Shown here: positions 11,456 through 26,400 of the stretch, in pieces
Numbering within the stretch: position 1 is the first letter of the stretch
Layout: every line of letters starts with the position of its first letter
Source of the DNA: Typha latifolia
Lineage: Eukaryota; Streptophyta; Magnoliopsida; Poales; Typhaceae
Reading direction: 5' to 3'
NCBI GenBank assembly: GCA_019914945.1
Contig: CM034103.1
Span: forward strand, 186,001-250,000
DNA: 64,000 bases
Translations under genes and position numbers: made by a program
Notes under the pieces: generated by a model
Seen by the model: only the letters and a program-made list of their open reading frames with translations
Databases searched by the model: none
Told to the model about the DNA's origin: nothing

Positions 11456-14400
11456 CGATGCGGAGGACGCTGTCGCGGAAGATGACGAGGATGCCGACGA
11501 TGCTGGACGTGCCCGAGGACGAGGCCACCGCCGACAGCGAGCTCGTGCCTTCCTCCCTCGCATCCATCGTCCCCATCCTCCGCGTCGCCAACGAGATCGA
11601 GCCCAACAACTCCCGGGTCGCCTACCTCTGTCAGCGTCCCTCCTTCCTTCCCTTATCCTGAGACGTTCTATCTAATTTAAAGTCTCTTTAAATTCTTTTC
11701 AATTTTTTATTTTTTTGCTGACTTGTCTCGTTGCTTTGATCTCGTTTCCTGCGTTTGGTTGTTAAGGCCGGTTCCATGCATTCGAGAAGGCGCACAATTT
11801 GGATCCCAACTCCACCGGCCGCGGGGTTCGGCAATTCAAGACGTATCTGCTGCACAGGCTTGAGAAGGTACACTTGGCTTGCACCATACTATGGATGTGA
11901 TGGCTAGAATTGAATACGGATTTCTTTTTCTTCGTGTCAAATGATTTAACTCTCCTTAGGGTTTATGTCAAGCATTAGAAAATTGCCAAATTGGTAATCC
12001 TATCCCACCCTGTGTATCCTCCAAGCAAAGAATGGGCTTGGGCTTAGGGTTTAGGATGACTGAGAATCCAGGTGATGGGGTGGATGGCGAGGACTTGTTT
12101 TGCAATATCTCTGATGCAAAATTAAGCGAGAAGGGCCTATTGTGAAACATATCAGGTCGGTTTGCTGGTAAGATTGTCTACATAAATCGTTGCAACATAG
12201 GCCATTGCATCTGTGGGAGCAAAGGCTATCAACTGATATTGTTCTTATATAGCATGACAAAGAATTTTGTACATGGGAAGAATTAAAATAATGAAATGAA
12301 AACAAACTCAACAATCTGATGGAAGATTGGACGACACATTCAGGTCTTTGTTCCTACCTTGGATATAAGAATTACAGATTGAATCAATAATTCTACCTTG
12401 GATCTCCGGAAGGTAATTAAAATCCCTTGGATTTTCATGATATGAGATTATTTGAACTGGCACATGAGATAAGAGAGCCCCTTACCATATCAATTGAGTA
12501 TATCCAGATTCTAGAATAAGAGTTCGATTACAGGCATATAGGGTGATCAAATGTCACAAGAGAAGTTGCATCAGTGTAGGGTATCTATTGTGACATGAAG
12601 AAATTTGTTGATGGTTGTTTGGCTGTGTTACACCATGAAGATTTGACTGAGATTGGCAGAGTTAATAGCATCGGGCCGAAGTTATGACTACTAACAATGA
12701 TATTTGCACTTGTCTGCACAAAGACCAAATTCTGTCTCACTTGACAGAGGGAATGCTGAACATTTCCATATATAGAAAGTGGCATGTTATTATTCACGAA
12801 ATAGATTTTAGATTGAACAGGCACAGTTATCGTGTTTATAGTTTCTTTTCTACTGCCAAAGAGCTTCGACTTCTTGATTTCCTCCTTTCCAGATACATTG
12901 TTATGCTCTTTTCTGTTCACCTTACTTGGTCAGGAAGAAGTTGAAACAAAGCCTATGCTTGCCAAAGGTGATGCAAGAGAAATTCAGAAGTTCTACAAAT
13001 GGTACCATGAAAACTTTGTCCAAGAAGGTGCTGCCAAAAGAAAACCGTAAGAAATGACAAACGGATGTATATGATTTTTAGTAGCACATGGTTGGTAATT
13101 TTATTTTGTTGAACTGCTTTCTCTTTCATCAATTGGAATCTGTAGTGAGGAGATAGCTAAACACTATCAAATTGCATCGGTCTTATATGATGTGCTGAAA
13201 GCTGTGGTGCCCCCTGAGAAAGTTGAAGAGGAGGTACTCCATCATGCCATTGATCAGTATCTGTCTACTACTCCACTATTAGTCTGTCCTTTATATGAAT
13301 TCCTTTATATGATGTGCAAATATTGTTTGCAGGTATCTAGGTATGCTAGAGATGTTGAAAGAAAAAAGGTTCATTTTAGAACATACAATATTCTTCCTCT
13401 TCATGTTCATGGTACACCTCCACCAATTATGGAACTTCCAGAGGTTATCCGCCTTATCATTTCTCATTCTCCATTCTGGATTTCCTTTGCATTTTCCTCT
13501 CTTCAAAAGAAAAAACCAGTTCTTTTATTCTATACAGATTAAGGCAGCTGTAAATGCTCTACGCCAGATAGACAACCTTCCAATACCCAGAATAAGATCA
13601 ACAGACCATCCTCCGCAGAAAGTTGATGGATCATTCTTGGCTGAGGAGGGGGATGAATCCATTCGTGATTTGCTTGACTGGCTTTGCTTTGCATTTGGAT
13701 TTCAGGTACACAATAAGTTTTCAGTTACAACTGATTTTCCATATATCCATTTACTGATTTTATTTGGAATATTTTGTTTCCATCTTATTACACACATATT
13801 TCTACAATTTTTCATGTTCATGTTCTTTGTATTTATACAATTCAGAAAAAGACAACTAATATAGTTTGAAAATTACCTAAACTGTTTGATTGAAGAAAGG
13901 GAATGTGGATAATCAAAGAGAGCACTTGATTTTGCTCCTTGCAAATATCGATGTGAGGCAGAGGGACGAGGAGAATTATTCCCTGGTAAGATTTTATCTT
14001 TCGGTTGCGCATCTGTTTTTCTTCATTATTATCAAATCTGTTTCAGTTTCTCTCATGGTTTCTACAACTATATATTTCTGCAAATGTATCAAGAGTAAAA
14101 ATCTGTTCTCTAATTTGTGCATCAATTCACAGCTGGATACTGGGACAGTGCGTGACTTGAAGAAAAAAGTTTTCAAGAATTACATTTCTTGGTGTAATTA
14201 TTTGCATCAGAAGCCAAACCTTAAGTATGTAATGCAATTGTTCAATCAAAATGCTCTTTCTGGTAATGAATGACAAAAATGATGGATCAAAATATGTAAC
14301 TAAATATTATTACATTAACACTTTGCGTCTTTATAGCTTTCCACTGGAGACACAGCAGATGGATCTTCTTTGCATTGGGTTGTATTTTCTGATCTGGGGT

Positions 14401-17400
14401 GAAGCTTCCAATGTTCGGTTTATGCCTGAATGTATTTGCTATATTTTCCACCATGTAAGTTTTTCTTCTATCTTATGTCTATGACTAACAATAATATAGG
14501 TTTTATTCGACATTCCCTTTAAGGGTACCAAAGGCCAACTTTATTTGCTTCAGTATTATTCTTTTTTCCTTTGCATCTTTGTTGGCAGCATCTGGCAAGA
14601 AATAAGATTTTCTAATTTTAGCTGCGCTATGATCTCTTGGATGTGTTATACTTTTTTGGGTTCCTAGGGGATGCCATATTGGCAGCTGCAGAAATTGAAT
14701 CTGTGAATCTTTCACACCTTATGGTAAACCATAGGGGTTATCAACCATATTCAGTGATAACCAGTGAAAAGATCACATGTAGAGAAAAGTATTACACTGA
14801 AGCACTACGCATGGCAATGAGGTTGGTTAAATGGTTGTGCAAACTTTATTTCTCTACCAGAAAAATGGTGTGGGAGCTCTCAAGTGATTAGGTGCAAGTC
14901 GGGCGGTTTCTCTCGACAATATGTAAAGTCTTACAAGACACAGTACATGATTAAATTTGCTTTGTATCCTACCATTGACATACTTTTCTCTTTGGTTTTT
15001 GAACTATTCTTTTTCTGATGATTGAGAGTGTCGCTTGATAAAATGATCCAAGAAAGTTGTCCAGTAATTCCATGTTGCCCCTCCACCATGAGCCAACAAT
15101 GCTACCACATTGTTCTCCAAAATATATGTTGCCAAGGAGATTTTTTTTTCTGTGCAGTCCAGCTGCTTGATGATATTATCAACACATGCTTGTGTATATG
15201 TAGTATCATTATATTGTGGACATGTGCTTACTCTATAGATATAAACTACATGTATACTTCTTATTGTACTTAACCTTAAAGATCTCGTACTTCTTTATAG
15301 TGCTTCAGTGTATTAAAATCAACATGTAGTTCTTATGTTTGAGCAATGTCAATATACCTTTTGTGAAATGTGTGTGATATCAACTGCATGCTTAATGTGG
15401 GAGGTTATTATCCTTACTAATGAAATCTTCATGTCTGTTATTTGATTCTCATAAACAAATATATACATCTTATTTGTCTTTTCAATTTCTTAAGATGGCA
15501 CACGAGTTACATGGAATTATATTTAGCAATGCACAAGTGGTTAGTGGAGGTTATTTTGAACCATCATATACAGGCGAGGAATCATTTTTGAGAATTGTTA
15601 TTCAACCTATTTATCATGTCATGAACAAGGTAAGTTATTCTGCGTTCTGGTCTAACTTGTGCTCCACAAAGGAAAAGTTCTTTACATGGAGAATGCTCAC
15701 AATTCTTCTTTTGATGCAAAAGGAAGTTCAAAGAAACAAACGTGGTACTGCTAGTCATTCAAAGTGGAGAAACTATGACGACTTAAATGAGTATTTCTGG
15801 TACGGTCATTCTTTTTCATTTCAATTTTCTGATGCCACCTACTGATAAGATAAGTGTTATCCTTTGCAGGTCAAATGAATGTTTCAAGCTAGGGTGGCCA
15901 ATGAATACTGAAGCTGATTTCTTTGTGTCAGATGATTTTCATTCTAAAACTGAGGTTAATCATAGAGTGAGTATTGATTGGATGATTGATCGTGATTCTT
16001 AAGTGCAGTTCAATTAGCCTATCTAGTGTATTAGAACTAGAGCATTTGTCTTTCTCTTATTTGACAATTTTATAGAATGCATAAAACTATAATAGGTTTT
16101 AATCTCCATTCATTGCTGGATTCTTTTTCTGAATCTTACTAATGATTGCTGAGTAGTTTTGACTTAATATCAAATGATTCTTAATTAAAGAGTTTGTCAA
16201 CATCCTGTATCTCTATTCTCTAGATTATCTTGTTCAGATTCTGAATATAGCATCTTTACATCTTAACATATCGCATTGCCACTACACCTTGCGAAGGGTC
16301 CCAAAAAACGACATTCCTGTAGTATGTTCTATTACATACTCTGTGTAAGAACTACAAACTTAAATAAGGATTAACAGCCAAACATGGATCTGTCCAAGCC
16401 ATCCTGTGAAGTTCTGGTAATGTATATTGCTTCAAAATTTTAGGTGGTCTTCTTGGAAACAGATATGTGGATACTCGTGTAAAATTACTAGAGCTAAATC
16501 TTGAGGAAAATGATGCTTCTGGGTGCTATGCCTGTTGAGACTTTAGAATACCTTGGCAGCTTAAGTATAATGTTATAAATCAACTGTTCACCTGAACTGC
16601 TGAGTGACTTTAATACCGGGAATAAAGATGGCCTCAGAAAGATGAAGCCAGAAACTATTAGAATATGCAAAGTTGGCATTCACTCAACCAGTAACCTGAG
16701 GGAGAACATAGTGAGAACTGTACTGCTAGAGGAGATAAAGGTCGCAGGAAAGTTAGGTAAAATTGCAGAGGCATGTAAAAGAAAGCATGAGGCCATGAAA
16801 AGTAAAAAACTTTATGTTGCATCATATAGAATCATACAGTCTCTGTTAATATTGGATGAAATGTTAGTTCATCCCTGTTTTCGTCCCATATGTTTTATGT
16901 TTATAGCTTGATTTGTATGGAATCAGCTCAAATTTTATTCTATACCTCTTATAATAATAAGATAAGTTTCTACAGCACCGCGGCGGAATTGTTAATCGAA
17001 GGAGAAAGTCTAAAACAAATTTTGTCGAAGTTCGTACATTTTGGCACCTATTTAGAAGTTTTGATCGTATGTGGATATTCTTTGTACTGGCTCTCCAGGT
17101 AATCTCTCTTTTGTTTACATATAAATTAGTTGACTTAATTCTTGTATTGTGAAGTGATGCAATACATATATCGTCATCTTTCCAGGCCATGCTAATAATT
17201 GCTTGGAGTCCTTCCGGGTCCCTCACTGCATTCTTTGACCCAGATGTTTTTAGAAGTGTCTTGAGTATCTTTATAACATCTGCATTACTCAATTTCCTGC
17301 AAAGTATGGTACTTTGGCCTTTTCACATCCTCTGTATCTTTTAATATTCATGCCTCATTGTGATTTAGTTTTGACTTTTGATGTCATCTGGATTTTACAG

Positions 17401-20400
17401 CTTCTTTTCTCTTTATTATATATTTCCTTCTCTTTTCTCCTATGTCTTATGTACTTACCATCTTGAAATTCTCAGCGGTTCTGGATATAATTCTTAGCTG
17501 GAAGGCATGGGGAAGCATGGAATACGGACAAATAATTCGATACCTCTTGAAATTTGCAGTAGCAACTGCCTGGATAATTATCCTTCCAATAACCTATGCC
17601 AGTTCTGTTCAAAATCCTACAGGTCTAATCAAATTCTTTAGCAATTGGGTTGGCAACTGGCGAAGTCAGTCAGTTTATAGTTATGCAATAGTTGTATATA
17701 TGATACCAAACATTTTGGCTTCATTGCTTTTCTTGCTCCCACCACTCCGCGGGGCCATGGAGCGTTCCAACATGCGTATACTAGTTCTTCTTATGTGGTG
17801 GGCTCAGGCAAGCATTTCTTGGATAAGACTTGTATCAAATGGTTCTCTGTATTGGAGGTTTTCTTAGTTCTTACATGATATTATTATTATCTGCATCAGC
17901 CCAAGCTATATATAGCGCGAGGCATGCATGAGAGTATGTGTTCAGTCTTTAAGTAAGTAGTATCTGCTTGATTGAATCATTGAACCTTTTGATCCTTTTA
18001 TTTCTGCCAAACTGGAATTTCTATATTCTGCATTCAACAGGTATACTCTTTTCTGGATTTTATTGCTCATCAGCAAGCTTGCTTTCAGTTACTACGTTGA
18101 GGTAAATTATACTCTACATGATACAGAGGGAGATTACTCCAGCTAGAGGTTGTTTTATTTTTACCTGAGAGAAACCTACTTGATATGCCATTCTAGAAAC
18201 TTATGTTTGTGATAACCTTTATATCTTGAACAACTGTTAGTCGAATCCTAAAAGTTCACAATCACTGAATTATCATACTGCAATTTTTCTTTCATAAATT
18301 CAAAAAGAGAACCCAATATGGTGGATTACTATTTGTAAACCAATAGTGTTATTTTAACTTTCAGTGAATCTTTGTGCCTTCTCTTTTCATTTTTGATGCT
18401 ATGAAGTAAATGTAGAGCAAGACTTGATCCTCTGTTGACCCATATATAATTTAATTTAAGCATTTTCTTTTGTTACTTTAGTAAAACATTATTTCTCTGC
18501 TTTTTTTTCCTTTTTTTTGCTGTACTTGTCTTTTATCTTTTCCTAAGTTGGCAACAATATTGTTAATATTGGGTGCACTTTTGATTTAATTTGCCGGATT
18601 CAATGATATAGTCTTTTAAATATTTGGTATATAAATTCCCATTGGTAATAAATTTTGACAATCTCATGAAATATGTTTTTCTTCGTCTTAGTCCTGTTGG
18701 CACCCACCTTTACATGCAAAGTCATTGTCTTTTCTCTCTTTAGATATGGACCAATGTTCATACAAACAAACCGAACTAATAACAGAATAATCTTTCCAGT
18801 AATGCTAGTTATCAAGCACTTATAACATCACTCCAATGGAGATGCTTAAAATCTTGGTTTTTCCAAATGAAGATGGCTGTTGCACTGCAGAGATCATCTA
18901 ATGACTGGCAATTCCTGTTGACAAATTATCTGCAGAGGCAGATAATGTAGCAGAACTGTTGAACTTCTAAAGTTTTACTAGCTAATTTTATGATTAACTG
19001 TATACCTTCCCTGTTGACATGTGCAAATATTGTTGAGATTGTTATTCAGTTTGTTTGTTTCATTTTTTACAGGTATCCCCATTAGTCGAACCAACCAAGG
19101 TGATCATGGATTTGGGAGTTGGGAACTACGAGTGGCATGAATTTTTCCCTTACTGTAAGACTCTAAATATTAGCCATAATAGTTCTTATATTCCTCTTAT
19201 AAGTTTTAGAAATAATTACACTAAGACCCTTTGAGCTATTGCTCATTTCCATATAGACTTTCTCATCTATTTTTCATAACACATTGACCTCCTTAACTAT
19301 GAAAAACCCTTCGAAATGCTTCTTCTGTTAGTTATCCTTTACATTTTTCTGTTATAGAATGACATGCGAATGTCACATTTAGAAAAAAGAAAGAGAGCAA
19401 AGTTGAAGGTAAAATAGTCATTTGACATTTTCCATTAACACCGTTAGGGGGTCAGAGATTTTTCATAGTTTAGGGTGTCAATGTGTATAAAAAAAATGAG
19501 AACATGCATGTGAAAATGGACAATAGTTTAGGGGTCTTAGTGTGATTACTAATTACCCCTATGTTTTAACTGTATTTACTGTCTAAATTGTCTAATGATG
19601 TAGTGCAGCATAACATCGGTGTTGTCGTTACCATATGGGCACCTATTATCTTGGTATGGAGGAATAATATGAGATTTCAAATCTTTACTCTATTTAAGTA
19701 TTGAGTGATGAGTCATTTTTCCTTCTTTCTAGGTGTACTTCATGGACACACAGATATGGTATGCCATTTTCTCTACCATATTCGGCGGTATCATTGGAGC
19801 TTTCAGCCACTTGGGTGAGGTGAGAGTTTTAGTCCCTTCTCATAGAGCCATTATGATTTCTGGATGCTTACATCTTATGACTTCCCTTAGATACGGACTC
19901 TAGGAATGTTACGGTCCAGATTTGAATCAGTGCCATCAGCTTTCACTGATCGTCTTGTACCACCCAGTGGACGACAAGAAAAGAGAAATCAGGTTTTCAT
20001 GTCCCAACCTTTGTTACAGTTTTTTGTTTGACCATCCTTGGAAGCTTCCGTTTGTATTCCTTAGATTCCTGCAGAATTGCTAGTGCAAACTGCAGACATC
20101 TACTTTTCTTTATAAGTAACTTTCAAAAAAATTATTGCTGCTCGAAAGTAGCTTCTTTCATTTATTACTTCATTGATAGTGTAAACCTCATATTGTCAGG
20201 ACGAGATGGAAAGAAGGAACATAGCCAAATTTTCTCATATATGGAATTCAGTCATCAAATCTTTACGGGAGGAAGACTTCATAAGCAATAAGTGGGGCTG
20301 TGAAATTATGATAACAGTACCATTACTATTTAGATCATGCTTAAAAGTTATTTTTAATGTTTTCTTTTATCAGGGAAAGGGATCTATTGCTTGTTCCATC

Positions 20401-23400
20401 ATCTTCAGGTGACATATCTGTTGTTCAATGGCCTCCTTTTCTCCTTGCCAGTAAGGTACATCACTATCTTCTACTATTGACATTTTAATGTGAAATATTG
20501 TGTTTCTCTTTGAAAGGGACTGCTCACGGCCTCATACATTGTTGGATTTACTAGATACCGATAGCACTTGACATGGCCAAAGATTTCAAAGGAAAGAATG
20601 ATGACGATCTAATTAAAAAGATCAAGTATGATAACTACATGTTTTCTGCCGTAATAGAATGCTATCACACTTTGAAAGATATACTTTATAGCCTATTGGT
20701 CGATGAGGAGGATAAGAAGTAAGTAATCCTGCCCTGCCATTGTGGTTGTTTGTTGACTCTAAGAATGTTAACCCGAGGTTGTGCATGAAATCTTTGTTCT
20801 CTTGTGAAAGATAATTGTTCTAAAACTTCTTGACTTTGAACTTCAAACTTCTGACATCTGACCTTGTTTTAGAGTTATCGACGACATATGTGCCAATGTG
20901 GCCTCTAGCATAAAGCAACGTAAACTTATAAACAACTTTCGAATGAGTGAACTGCCCCCGCTCAGCAATACATTGGAGAAATTGCTAACTCTTTTGGTAT
21001 ACATTGCCACCAACCTCTCCATTGCTTAACTTGACCATCTGTCTGTCTCATATGGTCAATATCTTTATAGGAATTCTATTTCTGACTGACCTATATTTTC
21101 AGAAAGATAATGAAGACCTTGATTCTGTAAGGTCACAAATCATCAACGTTCTACAGGATATAATGGAGATCATTCAACAGGATGTTATGATTAATGTGCA
21201 GGGGTAAATCACTAGGCAATTAACTTCTTTTATAGTACAAAATGATTCTTGATTATCCTCTGTAATGTAACTTTTCTTGCAGAGCGTCGGAAAGATCTTA
21301 TGCGGAAATACATGGAAATGAGAGTGAAAAATCAAAGCCAAGATTTGCAAATCTAAACCTGAATTTAATGAAGACTAAGTCTTGGATGGAGAAGGTTCTT
21401 CTATCTTAGTACCTATCTCACAGAGTTACAATTCTTCCATGGATGATTAACTATCTTGTAAATCTCTCATTTTATGAGCAGGTTGTTAGGCTGCATTTAC
21501 TATTAACTGTCAAGGAATCTGCAATAAATGTACCAATGAATTTAGATGCTCGGCGTAGGATTACCTTCTTTGCGAACTCTCTATTTATGACTATGCCAAG
21601 TGCTCCAAAAGTTCGTAACATGATGTCCTTCAGGTAAAATTTTCAGCATATTGCATTTTTCATTCAAGACATGAATTGGGCACTACCGGTTTACTAAGGT
21701 TAGCACTGGCACTCGATATATAGGGGCACATTAAGACTTTCTTGTAGCAACTGTATCCATCTAGCCTACATGTGCCAATATCATGCCATTCCCTGCTACT
21801 TTATATGCAGATTTTGGGGCTCTATGCCTCGTATCTACCAGGGAAACTTGTCTAGTCATGCCAACATGTGTTGTTTGATATATAATTAGTATATTTTGGA
21901 GTTAGAGTGCGACCTACAAATGGAACTTGATATTATGCATAATATGATATCCTCCAACCATTCTCATCCATTGCCCAGTAAATGGACCCCTGTCACTCTT
22001 TTGGCCTGTTATGATTGTAAAATTCTATTTTGAAAATTTACCGGCAATGAGTTCCTGTTAAGATGTGATTGATGCATTAAAATTACCTGTAAGATTAATT
22101 CCTAGTTATTTATTCTAATTGTAGTGAGCTTTTTTCCCTCTTATTAGTGTTCTGACTCCATATTACAAAGAAGACGTGCTCTACTCAGAGGACGAACTTA
22201 ATAAGGAGAATGAGGATGGGATATCCATACTGTTTTACCTGCAGAAAATATATCCAGGTAATTTAACATCTTGATAGCCACTATAGATAGCCATTATTTG
22301 AAGTATTCATATTTCTATTAGTGTGCACTGCAATATTTATTCTCTTGTCCTTGTCATTAGATGAATGGAGGAACTTTTTGGAACGCATAAATTTTGTCCC
22401 CAAGGATGAAAACTCACTGAAGGAGAAGATGGATACTGTCCGTCAATGGGTATCTTATAGAGGCCAAACACTTTCAAGAACTGGTAAATTAATACTGTAA
22501 TAAGCAACTAGATCATGTTTCTTCTTTTCTTTTTAACTTTTTTCCTGCACTTTCTAGTGAGAGGGATGATGTATTATAGACAAGCCCTTGAGCTTCAATG
22601 CTTCTTAGACACAGCAGAGGACCCGGGTTAGTTACATGCATTGCCTATTGCCTGTTGGTTTCTTATATCTTTGAATCTATGCATGTACTTAACAATGTTA
22701 AATCTCTGCAGCTATCTTGGGTGGCTATAGAACAATCTCACCAGAAAAAGACTATCATGATCAGATGGCTTATGCTGCACGGTCCAATGCCATTGCTGAT
22801 ATCAAGTTCACTTATGTTGTTTCATGTCAGGTCTATGGAATCCAAAAAAAGTCCCCAGAAGTTCGAGACCGAACTTGCTATCAGAATATTCTCAATCTCA
22901 TGTTGACGTACACAATCTAATGCTTTTGTACTACATGACAACTAAGAAGTTTCAACTATCAAGTCCATTTCACCCATTTCTATGTAAATTATGCAGGTAT
23001 CCATCATTGCGTGTTGCATACATTGATGAGCAGGAATATACAGTAAATGGAAAATCAGAAAAAAAATATTATTCTGTTCTTGTTAAAGGTGGTGATAAGT
23101 TGGATGAGGTAATGCATTTACATATATACGAAAGCCATCTTGCCAGTTTTTTATGGGAAAGTTCTTGCTAATTATCCGTAATGGTGATTTCATTGTTGTA
23201 CCCTTTTAACAAGTAGATGCTAAATAAATGTCATGCAATGCCGGATCTCATGAGGAAAATTTGATTGTGTAGCCTTGCTCTTTAATTTCAGTGCTGTGCT
23301 AATATATTGCCCTGACTAAAATGGGAATCTTTCCCAGAACATTGTGACAGTGCACTGTAATGTTTCTTCAATGCATCTTTCAGCTACAATTTGGTTCATC

Positions 23401-26400
23401 TTTGAATCACTATTTAGCATATCCTCATTGAAATTACCATTTAACATATCCTCATTGAAATTACCATTTAACATATCGTCATTAAAATTACCATTCAACC
23501 AATTTAATAAACAGGCCATGTTCGTGTTGACGGGAAGTTAATTTGACCTGAACAAAACCAGTCTAACTCAACATGGTTGCCACACCTATTTATACTTCCT
23601 CTATTTTTATGAGACTATCTTTGCCCTTGTTTCCTTCCATAAGTGATTATCAAATGTTTCCTGGTACTTACATTCCTTAAGTTAACGAAGCCCATGGAGG
23701 CAAAGGAGATTATTACTTTATGGGGTTGTTGAATGCAGTATACTTGTTATCTCTTTTGGGAGGTCATTTTACCTTTTTATGTTCGATTTCCTGGTATGAA
23801 GAACTGATAGAAATAGTGAAAGAGAAAATTATAAAATATGGATTTCACTATCATCAAAATTTTCAAAAAATTGTCAGTGTTACAAGTAAGTAGGGCAGAT
23901 TTTCTTTTGTAAGCATAAGAGGTACATACATTTTGAAACTTTTATATTTCTTTCGTTGTACATAGTCTACAAATTAGTTTTTCTTTAGTCTTAATAGCTA
24001 TCTCCATTTTTGGTCTTTCTTTTGTGCAGTTAAATGTACATAAAGTAAATGAAATGCTATCATAGAGCTATTTTATGTGCATGCGTTATATCTATCAAAA
24101 GAAATTGTACTCTGCAGTATATATCAGATGCATAAAACCATTTTGGTCATTTGTACTCATTTAAAATTTCATCTCATTAGAAGGTATACGAACTTATATT
24201 ATGATTAAGTACTTACTATTGACCAATTACCATTTATGGCGGTTAAAATGGTCTTCAGGAAATTTACCGCATTAAGCTTCCGGGTAAACCAACTGACATC
24301 GGTGAGGGAAAACCAGAAAATCAGAATCATGCCATAATCTTCACCAGAGGAGAAGCACTTCAGACCATCGATATGAATCAGGTAGTTTTATTCCCATAGT
24401 CTGTTGAGTGGAGGTAATACTGGCCACTTATTTAATTGCATTTCTAGGATAATTACCTTGAAGAAGCATTCAAAATGAGAAATTTATTGGAGGAGTTCCA
24501 AAAGTCTAAACGTTGGCAGAAACCACCCACGATATTGGGTCTTCGTGAGCATATTTTTACAGGAAGGTTAGACCTTGATTATCTTTTAAGCTTCTTTTTG
24601 CTCAATCTTCTTGACAGTTTTCTTGTGTTGTATTCTAAAATGCTCTCTAAGAATCTTAACATATCCGTTGTTTTCAGTGTTTCTTCTCTTGCCTGGTTCA
24701 TGTCCAATCAAGAGACCAGCTTTGTTACTATTGGGCAACGAATTCTTGCAAATCCTCTCAAGTATGGTTTCTTCTTTTCTTGGTTTCAGATGGCCTTTAG
24801 GAATCACTTTTATCGTAAACAACTGTATTAATATTTAGATGATAATTTAGTCAATCCCATTTACTTCCATGATTTCATGTGGGCCAAAACGTAATAACTA
24901 ATCCCAGAACCCTGGTAAATTATCTGTACTTCGTTTAGAAAGACGGTCTGCAAAAGTGTTTTTTTTTTATTTTAAATTTGGTCATTTGACACTCTTCATA
25001 TTCTGGTGTTGATATTTGACCTAAAGTGTCAAGAATTTTATTATTTTTAAGGGGATTTTCTGATGATGCATCGGATATTACATTTCATACTTTTGGTAAG
25101 ACATTGGAAATGGATAAGTTCTTGTGCATATTGATTCTTGCTGAATAATTGCTGAAGTGTAATAAGCAACCCAGAAGGTTGGGTCTGTAGAATTAAGTGC
25201 AACCCACAATGCATACTGGTCAGCTGAATGGCATATAAATGAGATCTAGTAAATTGCATAAGCTTAATGTGGCTACACTGTGTGGTGGGAAGCATTTATC
25301 ACAAAAGGTTGACCCTAATGAATTATAATGGCAGTTATGTGTAAGCACATATGAAATTTTTTAGAAGATGCACAACTAAACTTTTTTCTTGTTGAGTATG
25401 ATGATTTTTCCAATTTTCAATTATGAATCTTTCCTTTCCATTGAAGAAAGCATGTTTGTTTGCCTTCTCTGCATTTGTATTGTGGTCTTGTGACTTGTTT
25501 CTTTGCAACTCTGGTAAATTTAAGTGCAAGCTATCCTTGTTGTCTTATTCTTAGCTTAATTTTGTACTGAAGACGGGTAAAAGGGGTAGATGGTTCATTG
25601 GTAATGGCCTGTAATGCAAAATATGTAAATTATGTCTTACTTCAAGATAGCTCACTGGTAATGGTCCAATATTGCAATATGTATATGTTAAGACTTACTC
25701 CAGTTGGCTACTAAGGTAGATTGATATTTACTTGAAGCTACATTTGGAACTGGAATTGCTGGGGATAATTTATCCCCAATTTATTCCTTTGACTGATCAA
25801 AGTGCATGGATAAAAGGGGATAAAAATAGTTCCACCTTTTTTTGCTGGAAGTCTGGAACTGTTTATTCTGGAATAAAGGATAAAAATGCCTGTTTGCTTT
25901 TTCACACCTACTTTTCCAAAAGCCAATTCTTCTCAACAGAGTGTTGTTTAGAACAAATCTGGGAATGGAGGATAAAGCTACTTGTCCCCCTTCCAGAAAC
26001 AGCCTTGAGTTTTTATGTCAAAATAACTCTATGCTTTATGAAGTATGGATGTTTTACTTATCAAAATGTATCTCAATTGATTAAAGCTGTGAAAGAGTAC
26101 AACATATTAATTGAAACCTTTTGTGTGAACAAAACATTGCAACTATTTATAACCAGAAGGGCCTTTTCATAATGATTTTTGTGTTCAATTTTTTTTCGTA
26201 ACTTCGCTCAAATATTGTTAGACTATTTAGTTCAGCAGAATTTTTGCCATGTTCGGATAACATGTAGGCATGACTATTGAATGGTCATTGTGGAGCAGTG
26301 CCTGCATTTGCTCTTCATTTTGCATGGACAAGGTTAACTTCTCCTGGCATAGCTCAAGTTACCTGTGCCTCAGGCATGCTATATTGGAAAAGCTAGATAA

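Noticed and set aside
14637..14891. Possible extra exon in the 1 kb intron 9 of callose synthase
   Set aside because: The protein is contiguous from IFHH to MAHELHG without it, and the reading has no similarity to the family.
25732..26172. 146-codon plus-strand ORF in a callose synthase intron
   Set aside because: Lies inside the intron 24762-26597, has no recognisable domain, and flanking exons splice perfectly across it.
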